A stretch of DNA of 64,000 bases, from NCBI GenBank assembly GCA_013076295.1, contig RQOL01000374.1, positions 3,772,743 through 3,836,742 on the forward strand. The letters run 5' to 3'. Of this stretch, positions 46,740 through 56,173 are shown one piece after another (the first letter of the stretch is position 1; each line of letters begins with the position of its first letter). Origin of the DNA: Sanderia malayensis. Lineage: Eukaryota > Cnidaria > Scyphozoa > Semaeostomeae > Pelagiidae. The translations under genes were made by a program, and so were the position numbers. The notes under the pieces were generated by a model, which was not told the origin of the DNA, ran no database searches, and saw only the letters and a list, made by a program, of their open reading frames with translations.

Positions 46740-47342
46740 ATCTACGACTTAAAATATCAACCAGAGTTGCCTAGAAATACAAAACAGGCATACAACATTA
46801 GCCTATCAAAGCAAATTGAAAGCGAAAAATTCCTCTGATTCGAATGAGACGAGGTTTAAGAGACCAGCCAAACATCAGTTCTATGATATTCTAGAGATGG
46901 TGAATGATGGTGAATTTGCAAGAGATATCAGCTTCTCTACACTCTCAGGAAAGAAAGTAATAGGACATCTCCAAAAACATTCCAGGCAACCAATCACTAG
47001 CTGAGGGATGTGCAACGTTTCTGTTCAACAGAGACACCAGTTGGATTTCGCTCCATTCTGGGCATAGATGCTGCACCTAATTGTGGGGAATTTTACATTA
47101 CTCTCACAACATATCATCACCCATTCATAGACAACAAGGCAACAGGCAGGCCCTTACTGATGATAGGTCCAAGTGTCACACACACTACGAAGACAGATGA
47201 AGACTGTCAATACTTTCTGCAACAGCTAGACACACATTCACAGCTCATCAACAAGAAAGAATTGATACTAGCTGCTGTTGGAACTGATGGTGAAGCACCA
47301 ATTGAAAAAAAATGTTATTTCAAGGTATGGCAAAAAGAATGA
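46740..47342 (+). pseudogene. MULE-like transposase, N-terminal half
   Basis: After a damaged start (GSIYDLKYQPELPRNTKQAY), a frame from 46816 gives FKRPAKHQFYDILEMVNDGE. A second frame (47010-47342) gives the catalytic region: LGIDAAPNCGEFYITLTTYH (first Asp), LLMIGPSVTH and AAVGTDGEAP (second Asp). This arrangement is that of MULE-type RNase H transposases of aquatic invertebrates. A stop and frame change at about 47005 break it. The next part is lost or rearranged before the RTE LINE, and a collinear C-terminal part follows it at 50926. Confidence 0.7.
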
Positions 47343-47380
47343 GTGATTAATCCATTTGAATTGCAAAATTCATGTAAAGG

Positions 47381-47412
47381 ATGATATTATTCACTATTGT
47401 GAATAATATCAT
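47381..47412. repeat. 14-bp inverted repeat with 4-bp loop
   Basis: ATGATATTATTCAC, TATT, GTGAATAATATCAT. It lies about 40 bp after the last MULE-like frame, like a second snap-back duplication in this fragment. Confidence 0.85.
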
Positions 47413-47581
47413 TCTTATCATCCAGAAGGTGTTGAAAGCTGAGGACAAGACGGCAGATTCATCACCTACTTTGACCAGCATAACTCTCCAAAAATCAAAA
47501 CGTTTGTGCTTGCATCTACAAGACAACAAGCAGGACTTGGTTACCCACCAATTCATTACATGCAAAATGCAATACTATATG

Positions 47582-50500
47582 CAAGCTGTCAGGTACATGC
47601 AAGCTGTCAGGTCAGATTCATTCTGCTACTGGTACCATGTAAACCAGTACTACCTGTTTTTCATTGTCGGGTTGTCGGCGACTAAACCGGCTCCCCCCAC
47701 TCGGGGAAATCTGAGTGAGGAGGGTGTGTGGACACCCAGCAGGACGAAAAACAAAACCTGTCGAAAAGGGCGGATGAGCTCCAAGAGCCAACGGCCATCC
47801 ACACCTGGAGAGGAGATAGGCGCCACCAGGTTAATTGCCTACTGACACACTCAAAAATGCACACCCAAACTACTACTCATAATATACCGGATCGGTCGGG
47901 GCCCGGGTCAACAACGGCCGCACTGTCTCTTGGTGCCGACAGGGGGGGCAGTGGAAAGTTGGCTACTGTCGACAAATTTGCATTGAGAACACCGTTTGCT
48001 ATTGGCACATGGAATGTGCGATCTTTGTCACAGAGTGGAAAAATAGAATTACTGGCAAGGGAACTGGATACTATCAGATGGAATGTAGTTGGAATTTCGG
48101 AAATGAGATGGACTAGTACGGGAGAGTACACTACAGAGGATGGGCACAAGGTATGGTACTGCGGACAAGAAAAGAGGAAACAACACGGAGTGGGATTTAT
48201 AGTTGAAAAGCGAACTGCAAACAGTGTACTGGAGTGTACTCCGGTTTCAGAGAGAATCATTTCGATCAGAATTGCAAGCAAACCACTCAATACTACGATC
48301 ATTCAAGTTTATGCACCAACAACTGACTACGAAGATCAAGCTGTTGACGAGTTCTATGAAGATCTTGAGGCACTGATTGAGAAGACACCTAAGAAGGATC
48401 TTCTCATAGTTCTTGGAGATTGGAATGCGCAGATTGGAGAAGACGCAAACCACCGGTCTGCTGGGAAATTTGGGTATGATGTAACAAATGAGAGGGGAAT
48501 GAAACTTCTTGAATTTGCAGAAAGGCAGAAGTTTTTAGTGGCAAACACCTTGCACAGGCACAAGACATCAAGAAGGACAACATGGCATGCACCAGATGGT
48601 GTGACACAGAAGCAAATAGACTACATTCTGGTACCTATGAAACTCAAATCCAGCGTGAACAAAGCTAAAACCAGAACTTTCAACAAACCAGACATTGGCA
48701 GCGATCACGATCTTGTCATGACTACTATCAAACTAAAGCTCTCTACAAAAAAGAGAACGAGAAATGGCAGAACGTTTTTCGACCTGGAGAAACTGAAGGA
48801 TGATACCATCAGAGCCAAGTTTCAGAGTGAACTGCAATCGAAGTACGCCCCACTGCTGCTACTGGATGACCAACAGCCACAGAAAATGTGTAATGAGTTC
48901 ACAAGTATCATAACAGAAACAGCGGAGAGCGTTTTGGGAAAACGGCGAAAGACCAGGAGGCCATGGATTAGTGGAGAGGTACTGGACTGCTGCGACAGAC
49001 GACGTCAACTGAAAAGCAAGAGCAATGAGAGCGAAGAAAAGATGGAAGAGTACAGAAAGGCAAACAAGGAGGTACGAAGGCAACTGAGGAAGGCCAAAGA
49101 GGATTGGTTGAAAGAACAAGCCAGATTGGTGGAAAGCAATTTTGAGATGAACAATACTAGGAAAGTATTCAAAACCATTCAGAACTTGACTGAGCAACGC
49201 AGAAAACAAATAAACGTAATTGAAGATAAAGATGGAAAAGTACTATCTGGGAGTACTGAAGTCTCACAAAGGTGGAAGGAATACTGTAGCGAACTCTACA
49301 ATTACAAGGCAGATGTCGACAGGAACATACTAAATGAAGATGTAGAAACAAAGGGGGCGGAAGAAGACAAGGAATGTGAGGTCTTGAGATCAGAGGTAGA
49401 GGCTGCCATAGGAAGTTTGAAGAAGAACAAAAGCCCAGGGATGGACAACATCAGCGCAGAACTCATTCAGAACGGAGGCGAAGAGACAGTGACCATTCTG
49501 CACGAACTATGCAACAGAATTCTAAAAAGTGGAGTCTGGCCTTCACAGTGGACCGAATCCATCCTCATTCCTATACCGAAGAAAGCAAACAGCAAAAAGT
49601 GCAGTGATTTCAGAACAATAAGCTTGATAAGTCATGCATCAAAGATACTGCTGAAAGTAATCCAAAGAAGAATCACACCGAGAGTTGAACAAGTACTCAG
49701 TGAGATGCAGGCAGGTTTTAGAAAGGACCGCAGTACTACGGAGCAGATTACCAACCTCAGACTGATTTGTGAGAAAAGCAGAAACCACAAAAGAATCATT
49801 TGCCACAACTTCATAGATTTCAAAAAAGCTTTTGATCGGGTGTGGCACGAAGCTCTATGGCACACTATGAGGAAGCACAACATCGGAGAACACATCACAA
49901 GAATAATTAAGAGCCTCTATGAAGATGCAAAGACCAAGGTGATGACAGGCGAACAATTCAGCGATTGGTTCAAAGCATCAGTGGGAGTGAGACAAGGCTG
50001 CATTCTGTCACCAACGTTGTTCAACCTCTACCTCGAGAGAATAATGATAGAAGCAATGGAAGATCTGGACGATTTCGGAATCAGTTGCGGAGGTATAAAA
50101 ATAACCAACCTACGGTTTGCTGATGACATAGACCTAGTCGGCAAAGATGAATCTGAAATACAAGAACTAACAAACAGACTGCACAACACGTCACAGAGAT
50201 TTGGGATGGAAATCAGCAAAGAGAAAAGCAAAACTATGGTCACAGGGAATGGTGATGACAACATCAGATTAGATATAAACATCGATGGAGAGAAACTGGT
50301 GCAAGTTACGAGATTTAAATACCTAGGATCGACCATCACAGAAAAGGGAACATCTGAAGAAGAGATCCGAATCAGAGTTGGTGTTGCAACAAGCGCAATG
50401 ACAAGACTTGACACAGTTTGGAACCTGAAAGGAGTCAGCCTGAAGAGCAGAATAAAGATCACAAAAGCAATTGCATGGGCGACACTTCTCTACGGATGCG

Positions 50501-50930
50501 AGAGTTGGACAATAAGCCAGAAGAGCATGGACAAGCTAAAAGCGTTTGAAATGAAATGCTGCAGAAAGATGTTGAAGATCACGTGGAGGGAAAAGAAGAC
50601 CAACGAGTTTGTATGGAGGAAAGTGACGGAGGTATTAGGTGAAAGACCGGAGTCAGTAGTGGAGATCATTAAGAGAAGGAAGCTGAAGTACTATGGACAC
50701 CAGACAAGGAAACAATCGTTAGCAAAGGTTATTATCGAAGGAAGGGTAGAAGGCAGAAGAGAAAGAGGAAGACCAAGGAGGCAATGGGAAGATGACTTGA
50801 AACAATGGAGTGGATGCAGCATGGAAGAATTGAGAAGAGCAGCGGAGGATAAGGAGCGGTGGCGGCGGCTCGTGCATAATTGGGTGCGCCCACGGCCTGA
50901 CGGCTAAGGTCCAAGAAGAAGAAAATGCAA
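47582..50930 (+). mobile_element. Full-length RTE-clade (BovB-like) LINE
   Basis: One long ORF with endonuclease, reverse transcriptase and the RTE C-terminal domain, a GC-richer 5' region (from about 47670, CTCGGGGAAATCTGAG) and a very short 3' tail ending GGTCCAAGAAGAAGAAAATG. AAAATGCAA occurs at about 47571-47579 and again at about 50923-50931 and may be the target duplication, though the first 90 bases after the left copy still look like host sequence. Base use is richer in G and purines than the surroundings, typical of a recent RTE copy. Confidence 0.85.
47857..50907 (+). CDS. RTE endonuclease-reverse transcriptase, intact
   Basis: From ATG 47857 the frame is open for 1016 residues; it is also open upstream to 47728 without an ATG. 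The APE-type endonuclease carries GTWNVRSLSQSG (about residue 50), VGISEMRW, VLGDWNAQIG, KQIDYILVP and IGSDHDLVMT, all key catalytic motifs. The reverse transcriptase has SPGMDNISAELIQ, IPIPKKANSKKCSDFRTISL, FIDFKKAFDRVWHEALW, VRQGCILSPTLFNLYLE and RFADDIDLVG (about 753-762). The end has FKYLGSTITEKG, LLYGCESWTI and RGRPRRQWEDDL, as in BovB/RTE proteins. It would nick the target and copy its own RNA there. No frameshift or stop, so it may be active. RTE elements are often spread horizontally. Confidence 0.95.
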   Translation: MHTQTTTHNIPDRSGPGSTTAALSLGADRGGSGKLATVDKFALRTPFAIGTWNVRSLSQSGKIELLARELDTIRWNVVGISEMRWTSTGEYTTEDGHKVWYCGQEKRKQHGVGFIVEKRTANSVLECTPVSERIISIRIASKPLNTTIIQVYAPTTDYEDQAVDEFYEDLEALIEKTPKKDLLIVLGDWNAQIGEDANHRSAGKFGYDVTNERGMKLLEFAERQKFLVANTLHRHKTSRRTTWHAPDGVTQKQIDYILVPMKLKSSVNKAKTRTFNKPDIGSDHDLVMTTIKLKLSTKKRTRNGRTFFDLEKLKDDTIRAKFQSELQSKYAPLLLLDDQQPQKMCNEFTSIITETAESVLGKRRKTRRPWISGEVLDCCDRRRQLKSKSNESEEKMEEYRKANKEVRRQLRKAKEDWLKEQARLVESNFEMNNTRKVFKTIQNLTEQRRKQINVIEDKDGKVLSGSTEVSQRWKEYCSELYNYKADVDRNILNEDVETKGAEEDKECEVLRSEVEAAIGSLKKNKSPGMDNISAELIQNGGEETVTILHELCNRILKSGVWPSQWTESILIPIPKKANSKKCSDFRTISLISHASKILLKVIQRRITPRVEQVLSEMQAGFRKDRSTTEQITNLRLICEKSRNHKRIICHNFIDFKKAFDRVWHEALWHTMRKHNIGEHITRIIKSLYEDAKTKVMTGEQFSDWFKASVGVRQGCILSPTLFNLYLERIMIEAMEDLDDFGISCGGIKITNLRFADDIDLVGKDESEIQELTNRLHNTSQRFGMEISKEKSKTMVTGNGDDNIRLDINIDGEKLVQVTRFKYLGSTITEKGTSEEEIRIRVGVATSAMTRLDTVWNLKGVSLKSRIKITKAIAWATLLYGCESWTISQKSMDKLKAFEMKCCRKMLKITWREKKTNEFVWRKVTEVLGERPESVVEIIKRRKLKYYGHQTRKQSLAKVIIEGRVEGRRERGRPRRQWEDDLKQWSGCSMEELRRAAEDKERWRRLVHNWVRPRPDG

Positions 50931-51621
50931 ATGAATGCATAAACAATGTGGTAAAGCGAAAAGACAAGAATGAAAAACAGGAATGGCCCTTGTTTCTTAG
51001 AGATATTCTCCAACTGATTCAGCAGCAAAACAGAGTTGTCCAAAGAGCATATTTGGCTTTGGGTGATTACCAATTGAAACAGGAGTTTCAACACCATCGC
51101 ATCAGCTTGGAGCAATGGAGGTCAATGACAAAATATCAACAGGAACCTTTCATAAACAAATTAGACAAACGGTCTATTAAGAGACTTCTTCAAGTCCACA
51201 ATAGAGCTGCTGTTGATATTGTTGGCCCCCAATTGCACTGCTGGACCTCAAGACAGCAATATCAAAATCATCAAGCAAGAGGGATGTGCCTGCAAGAATT
51301 GCTTTCACATTAACACACCTGGGTTTGGTAAAAGGATGCTCTTGCTACTGCTGTGGTAGCCAAATTCGTGCACCTCCCAGTATGCCTGAGCCAGCTTATG
51401 ACTACTGCATTGTCTTTTATGAAAAAGGAGAATGGCAAAAAGTGTGTGGACAGCCCTGCATCTCTCCCAAGTGTGTTTACACATATTATCATTTGGATGC
51501 AAACTGTGTCAAGCGAAGGCATGCCTCTTTCAAGGGATCTGATTTGCTGGTCCCACAAGAAATTGTTCCCTGCATGCTGCTGTACCACAGAGATCTACTA
51601 AAAGTACAATTTAGACAGTAA
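50926..51621 (+). pseudogene. C-terminal part of the LINE-split gene (MULE-like)
   Basis: Two overlapping frames: 50926-51310 (EWPLFLRDILQLIQQQNRVVQ, YLALGDYQLKQEFQHH, KRSIKRLLQVHNRA) and 51286-51621 (GCSCYCCGSQIRAPPSMPEP, TYYHLDANCVKRRH). A single frameshift near 51300 joins them. I know similar C-x-C-C..YYHL-x-x-x-C tails at the end of invertebrate transposase-like proteins but cannot name the domain. The collinear order with the MULE-like half before the RTE LINE supports one gene; homology search is needed to be sure of this. Confidence 0.5.
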
Positions 51622-53313
51622 TCAACTCTTAGATCGTTGTTGCCACAGTTTTTACTTTAAATATTTCGTAATTCATTTCTGTTTATTATTTCGATCCTAA
51701 AACCAATTAGTATTATTAGTATTGTTTAGTATTATGCCTAAGACCAATTTGAACTTAGGCCCATATATAGATAATTGTATTTGGACCCGCAATAGATTTG
51801 TTCTCTTTCTTATCATTTGCTAATTTGAATTCAGGCAATTAGTTGAAGTGAACATGCCTCAAGTTGTTATATGAACACTTGTATTTTTCATTAATTCCTT
51901 TGGTGTGTTGGAAAATTTCATTTTGCCGACTTGTGAGTCCCATTTCGCCTTTTAGTAATTTGTGCCGTGTTGTAGTAAATTTCGTTTCGCCTTTTAGTAA
52001 AACTGTTCTGTGTTTTGGGAAATTTCTTGTTCTGTTCTGCCAAGCTATTTCGTTTCGCATTTCGTTTCGCGTTTCGTTTCGCTTTCCGTGTTTTAGAAGT
52101 AGCCTTATACAAGAATGATAATGATGAGTTTGATGGTGATAGTGATCATCCCTCTCTCACCACGCTAATGCTATGACTTAATCAATATCCGTCTCTTCAA
52201 TTGTTTCAAAATCATTCCTAAGATCTTCGGATCAACGGATCAATGCAAGGCTTTTCACAGATAAGTTAATTTTTGCATTTTTATACTTTCTATATTTTCC
52301 CAACAGCAATTCATGTTTCTCTTTCCTATTATAAATGCAATTCTTCTAGGTAGATATGTTTCCGCTCTGCAGATTGTTGTACTTTTCCCCGAGGTCTTGG
52401 GTGCACAGAGATGAGCTGGCCAAGTGCCAAGTGTAAATGAAAGTTAAGAAAATAATTGTCAGGTGCACCTGTCCAGTGTAGATAAAATGCAGTGAAGGGT
52501 AAAATGTTGTGATGTTGTAAAATGTTAAAAGGACATTTTAGATTTTGGCCTCTCGAAAAAAATGTGCAAGTATTTCAAGTGCTGTCTCAACTGGAGATAA
52601 AAATTTCTTGGGCGCGCCTGTACCACACTCTGCAGACCGATCCTGTTGCACCACCAACACAAAAACCCATAATTTTCCATGTCATAGCTGCAACTTAAAA
52701 CGACAACAGTCTGAAAACAAGAAATTGACTCACAAATGGTTTAATGATAAAACAAGTCTTTCATAAAAAATACACGTTTCATTGTGTTAATTTGGTTTTA
52801 TTCAATTACTACGGGGTTTTTTCCAAGACTTCATTCTAAGTATTCTCGATCCAACTGTTTTGCATTAATTAAACTATATATTAAAAGGAAGTGCTACATC
52901 TACTGATGAAACTTTGAAAAAATGTGAGTTGTTCAAGCTGTCAGTTCTGTTGCACTATATGATTATTGCAATGCATGACAGCAATATAATAATAGTTATT
53001 ATATTATTACTGGATTCATTGTGACAATAATGCATGAGGGTCACCTTGCTTCGCTCATAATTCTTACTTTAATATTTTTTGAAAAGATCATTTTGCATTT
53101 TTGTTGCAGCTAGTCTAGCTGGCAATGAAACTACAATTACTTTTACTTATGATGTTTCTGTAATTAACATGACAAAACTAATCGCCAATTCCTTATTTAT
53201 AAAACATGTTTAATACTTAAATATGAATCACTTAAAATTGGCATGCAATATACAAAAATGCAATACCTTAACCGTAATAAACTGTACCAACTCCAGAAAT
53301 GGAAGTTCTGCTG
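51622..53313. other. Unassigned sequence
   Basis: No conserved frame. Holds a short tandem run of (A/C/G)TTTCGTTTCGC units at 52047-52085, two related CGCCTTTTAGTAA segments at about 51948 and 51989, and an AATATAATAA/TTATTATATT hairpin near 52982-53004. Confidence 0.4.
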
Positions 53314-53781
53314 CTACTTTTGACAAACATCAGCCCACTGACCATCAACAGCCACTGCAACAGGAACATCACATTTGGATATGGCAACAGCAGACATCTT
53401 CTGCTTTTCAAACTTGACTTTGATGTCTTCAAGATGGAGCAAGCAATCCGCAATCTCTTCAAATGTGCTGTTCAGTGAGAGGCCCAAACCATTCAGCAAA
53501 GCCAGCAATGTTTCTGTAAAAAATGAAATTTTTATAAGTGCACCATCCTCACCCACGAAGCTAAGGGAGGCACATACCTCTTTATTGCATTCAGACAACT
53601 TCTGGCAGTCCCCACAATGGCTGCATTTTACTGTTGATGAGACGCCAGTTACCTCCGTCATTTTACGGTTGCAACAATGGAGCGGATACCGTGTTGCGGC
53701 TCTTTGAAAAAGCTGTTGAAAAGTATGGACTGCCATCCTGAGTCGGGTCTGATTCCCGTACTTAAAATGTACAGGTTGCAA
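53314..53781 (-). CDS. OB-fold/zinc-ribbon-like ORF, unknown
   Basis: A 155-codon minus-strand frame. It holds [15 protein letters not shown], a four-cysteine ribbon, followed by [20 protein letters not shown] and a helical [10 protein letters not shown] segment. The order resembles the zinc-ribbon OB domain at the C-terminus of RPA1-type single-strand DNA-binding proteins. That would fit a helper of a mobile element, but the similarity is only in pattern. No intron or partner exons could be placed. The start is not certain. It lies back to back with the integrase-like fragment at 53805. Confidence 0.4.
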   Translation of the reverse strand: MQPVHFKYGNQTRLRMAVHTFQQLFQRAATRYPLHCCNRKMTEVTGVSSTVKCSHCGDCQKLSECNKEVCASLSFVGEDGALIKISFFTETLLALLNGLGLSLNSTFEEIADCLLHLEDIKVKFEKQKMSAVAISKCDVPVAVAVDGQWADVCQK

Positions 53782-53804
53782 GGTACAAGCTGGTACATTA
53801 TAGC

Positions 53805-54240
53805 TTGAACAAGGGAAGTATGATAACTGGTAAATCAGTGCACAATCAGCGCATAGAGTGGCTGTGGGGAGAAGTCAAATGGGTAGTTGTTTGCCACTAT
53901 CAAAATATCTTATACTTTTTGGAGAACAATGCCCATCTTGATCCTTTGAATGAGCTGCATTTGTTTTGCCTGCAATATATTTATATTCCAAGAATCAATA
54001 TGGCTTTGGCAGACCTCGTGAATGATTGGAACTGGCACCCTTTGTCCTCTGAAAATAACAGGTCTCCAGAATAGTTATGGACCTCTGGTCTTGTATATCC
54101 CGAGATTACAATATCCAGAGCCATGAAGCATATGGCGTTGATGAAGAAGGTCCAACTCCATCAATTCACACTGAAAATGATGTATCAGTACCTGAACCAC
54201 ACCTTCTTTTAACTCAAAATCAGCAGCAAATTGTCAGGTA
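53805..54240 (+). pseudogene. Integrase-core-like fragment (C-terminal part)
   Basis: The frame 53805-54074 has [20 protein letters not shown], with the Glu of RIEWLW at the place of the third catalytic acid, then [20 protein letters not shown] and [15 protein letters not shown]. This is the end of a widespread animal/fungal family of RNase H-fold integrase-like proteins. A TAG at 54072 replaces the Gln codon expected before LWTSGL, and after a frame change the text continues with DYNIQSHEAYGVDEEGP. The N-terminal two-thirds with the two Asp motifs are missing upstream. Confidence 0.6.
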
Positions 54241-55345
54241 ATATACTCTATCTGTGGATGAAAACCAGGGGATTTCAGCATATGTGAATTTGGTCAATCT
54301 ATTTTCAAACCACTGAAGCAATTCAATGGAGTGTCAAAGAGCAAAACATCTAGAATAAACATTTAAAATCAAAATGACATTATTCAAAGCAAATCTAACG
54401 AGATCAATTGTTCATTATAAAGATATTTTAAGAATTCTGTTGAATTTTTCCTTCCTCACCTTCGGTGGCAGGCCCAATCATTTAAAGGTAGCAGAATTCT
54501 ATAGGGACAATTATGTTTTCAACTTTTTGTTCAGAACTAAAAATCCATTTATGACATCTTATTTACCCAATTAATAAAAATTTGTCATTAACAGCATGAT
54601 GTGCAACATCTCAAAAAAAATATATGAATATCCATCTTGTGGGGTAATTATAGGTCAATAAATAATCATTGTGTTTTAACATAACAATCCAAAAAGAGTT
54701 ACCTGGTAATTAAAAAAGTCTGTTGGGAAGTTTCAATGTTTTCCCAATCCCCAAGAACCGTGTTTCAAAACAATGTCCATAATTTTGGCAAAGCTAGAAT
54801 ACTTGCAGTGGACTATTGAAAGAAAAAGCAAACCTACACAAACTGTCGCTTTTGGAAGTATGTCTCATCATCAGGCAAATACCTGAGATCAATCTGTGGG
54901 GTGTTCAGTGAAATTGTTGCATGGCCAGTTGAAAATTTAAGAAGCTGTTTTAGGCGGCCTTCAGGAAATTTTCCAAATTAAACAAGCGGCAGTTCCGTTT
55001 GATTGAAATTATTTCCAGCTCGTTCGCCCCTGACCAGGACTCATGTGAGGTAGACCCAGGCCCCAGGAAAATCCTCCTTTAAACCAACATACCACGGTGT
55101 ATTAAGATACAAGGGGGGGACAAGGTGGACATTTTTTCAATCAAACGGCACTGCCGCTTGTTTAAATTGGAAATTATTATCCACTCGTTCCAGACCCCTG
55201 GCCAGGACCCATATGAGATTTTAAAGCCAGCCCTGAAATAAACTGTGTATCTTACTACAGAGAAACACAACAAAAAGGAAGAAAGCAAGGGGTTTATCAA
55301 ACTTTGCTTTCAATAAAACATAACTGTGAACTAACAATTGATACA
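54241..55345. other. Unassigned sequence with short repeats
   Basis: No gene seen. Contains a 35-bp segment at 54973-55007 whose inverse is at 55136-55170, each followed in the same direction by a related AAATTATT..CCA..CTCGTTC..CCAGGAC stretch. Confidence 0.4.
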
Positions 55346-55710
55346 TCAATGTGTGATTATACTGCTAAAATCCTTGTCTATTATAGGTTTGTCATAATGT
55401 TTAGCAAAAGTACCACAGTTTGACCATCCTGCTGCTTTAGCGATTTCTGTAACTGAAAATCCTTTTGACTTTGCAAGAGAAGTAGATGCTACCCGAGTAG
55501 AATGTGCAGTAAACGTGGTGGTATCTATACCTGAATTGCTCAGTATCTCTTTAATCCAACGGGCAATGGTGCCTGTGGTGACAGAATCATGAGGTTTTGA
55601 TATAGATATAAATAGCCTGGTGCAGTCTCCTCTTATGGGTGCTGCCTGTTTCAAGTATTCTTTCAATGTTTGTACAACACACAATTTTTCATCCTGTGGA
55701 TATGCTCTAA
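55346..55710 (-). pseudogene. Tyrosine recombinase C-terminus (Crypton or DIRS type)
   Basis: The frame shows RAYPQDEKLCVVQTLKEYL, then LFISISKPHDSV, IARWIKEILSNSGIDTTTFT and AHSTRVASTSLAKSKG, the H-x-x-R box, then AAGWSNCGTFAKHYDK with the catalytic Tyr. These are box II and the nucleophile of tyrosine recombinases as found in Cryptons and DIRS-like elements. The upstream half, with the first catalytic Arg, is cut off at 55710 by the Harbinger transposon. The stop at 55346 ends the natural protein. Which of the two element types it comes from cannot be decided. Confidence 0.75.
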
Positions 55711-56173
55711 AGGCTTGTTTTCATACAACGTATTTCAACGTAATTCATCGTAATTCATCGTAATTCAAGGTCCACGATTTTCACGACATATGAAAACCGC
55801 AAAACGTATTTCGTCTTAATTCATTGTAATTTATCTGGAAAAGGCTGATACGATCACGTGTCTATGATCACATGTTCCTTTGGATATGGCGCATAATCTT
55901 AAATTATTTTGGCGGCAAATAACGTTGGGCCTAAAAATACAGAAATCACATCATGCCAGGTGCAATAAATAATAGATTAATGCTGCAACACAATTTGATA
56001 CTTATCATAGGTCTTTTAAGGAAAAAGAAACAATTGCTAACACGAAAAAAATATAAGAAGAAGAGATTTTGGGTTTGGAAAATTTTTCAAGAACGTGAGC
56101 GTTCTGGCCACTTTCATGCACTTATTCAAGAACTGAGGATACACGACAGAGACTATTTTTTCAGGTAAGATCA

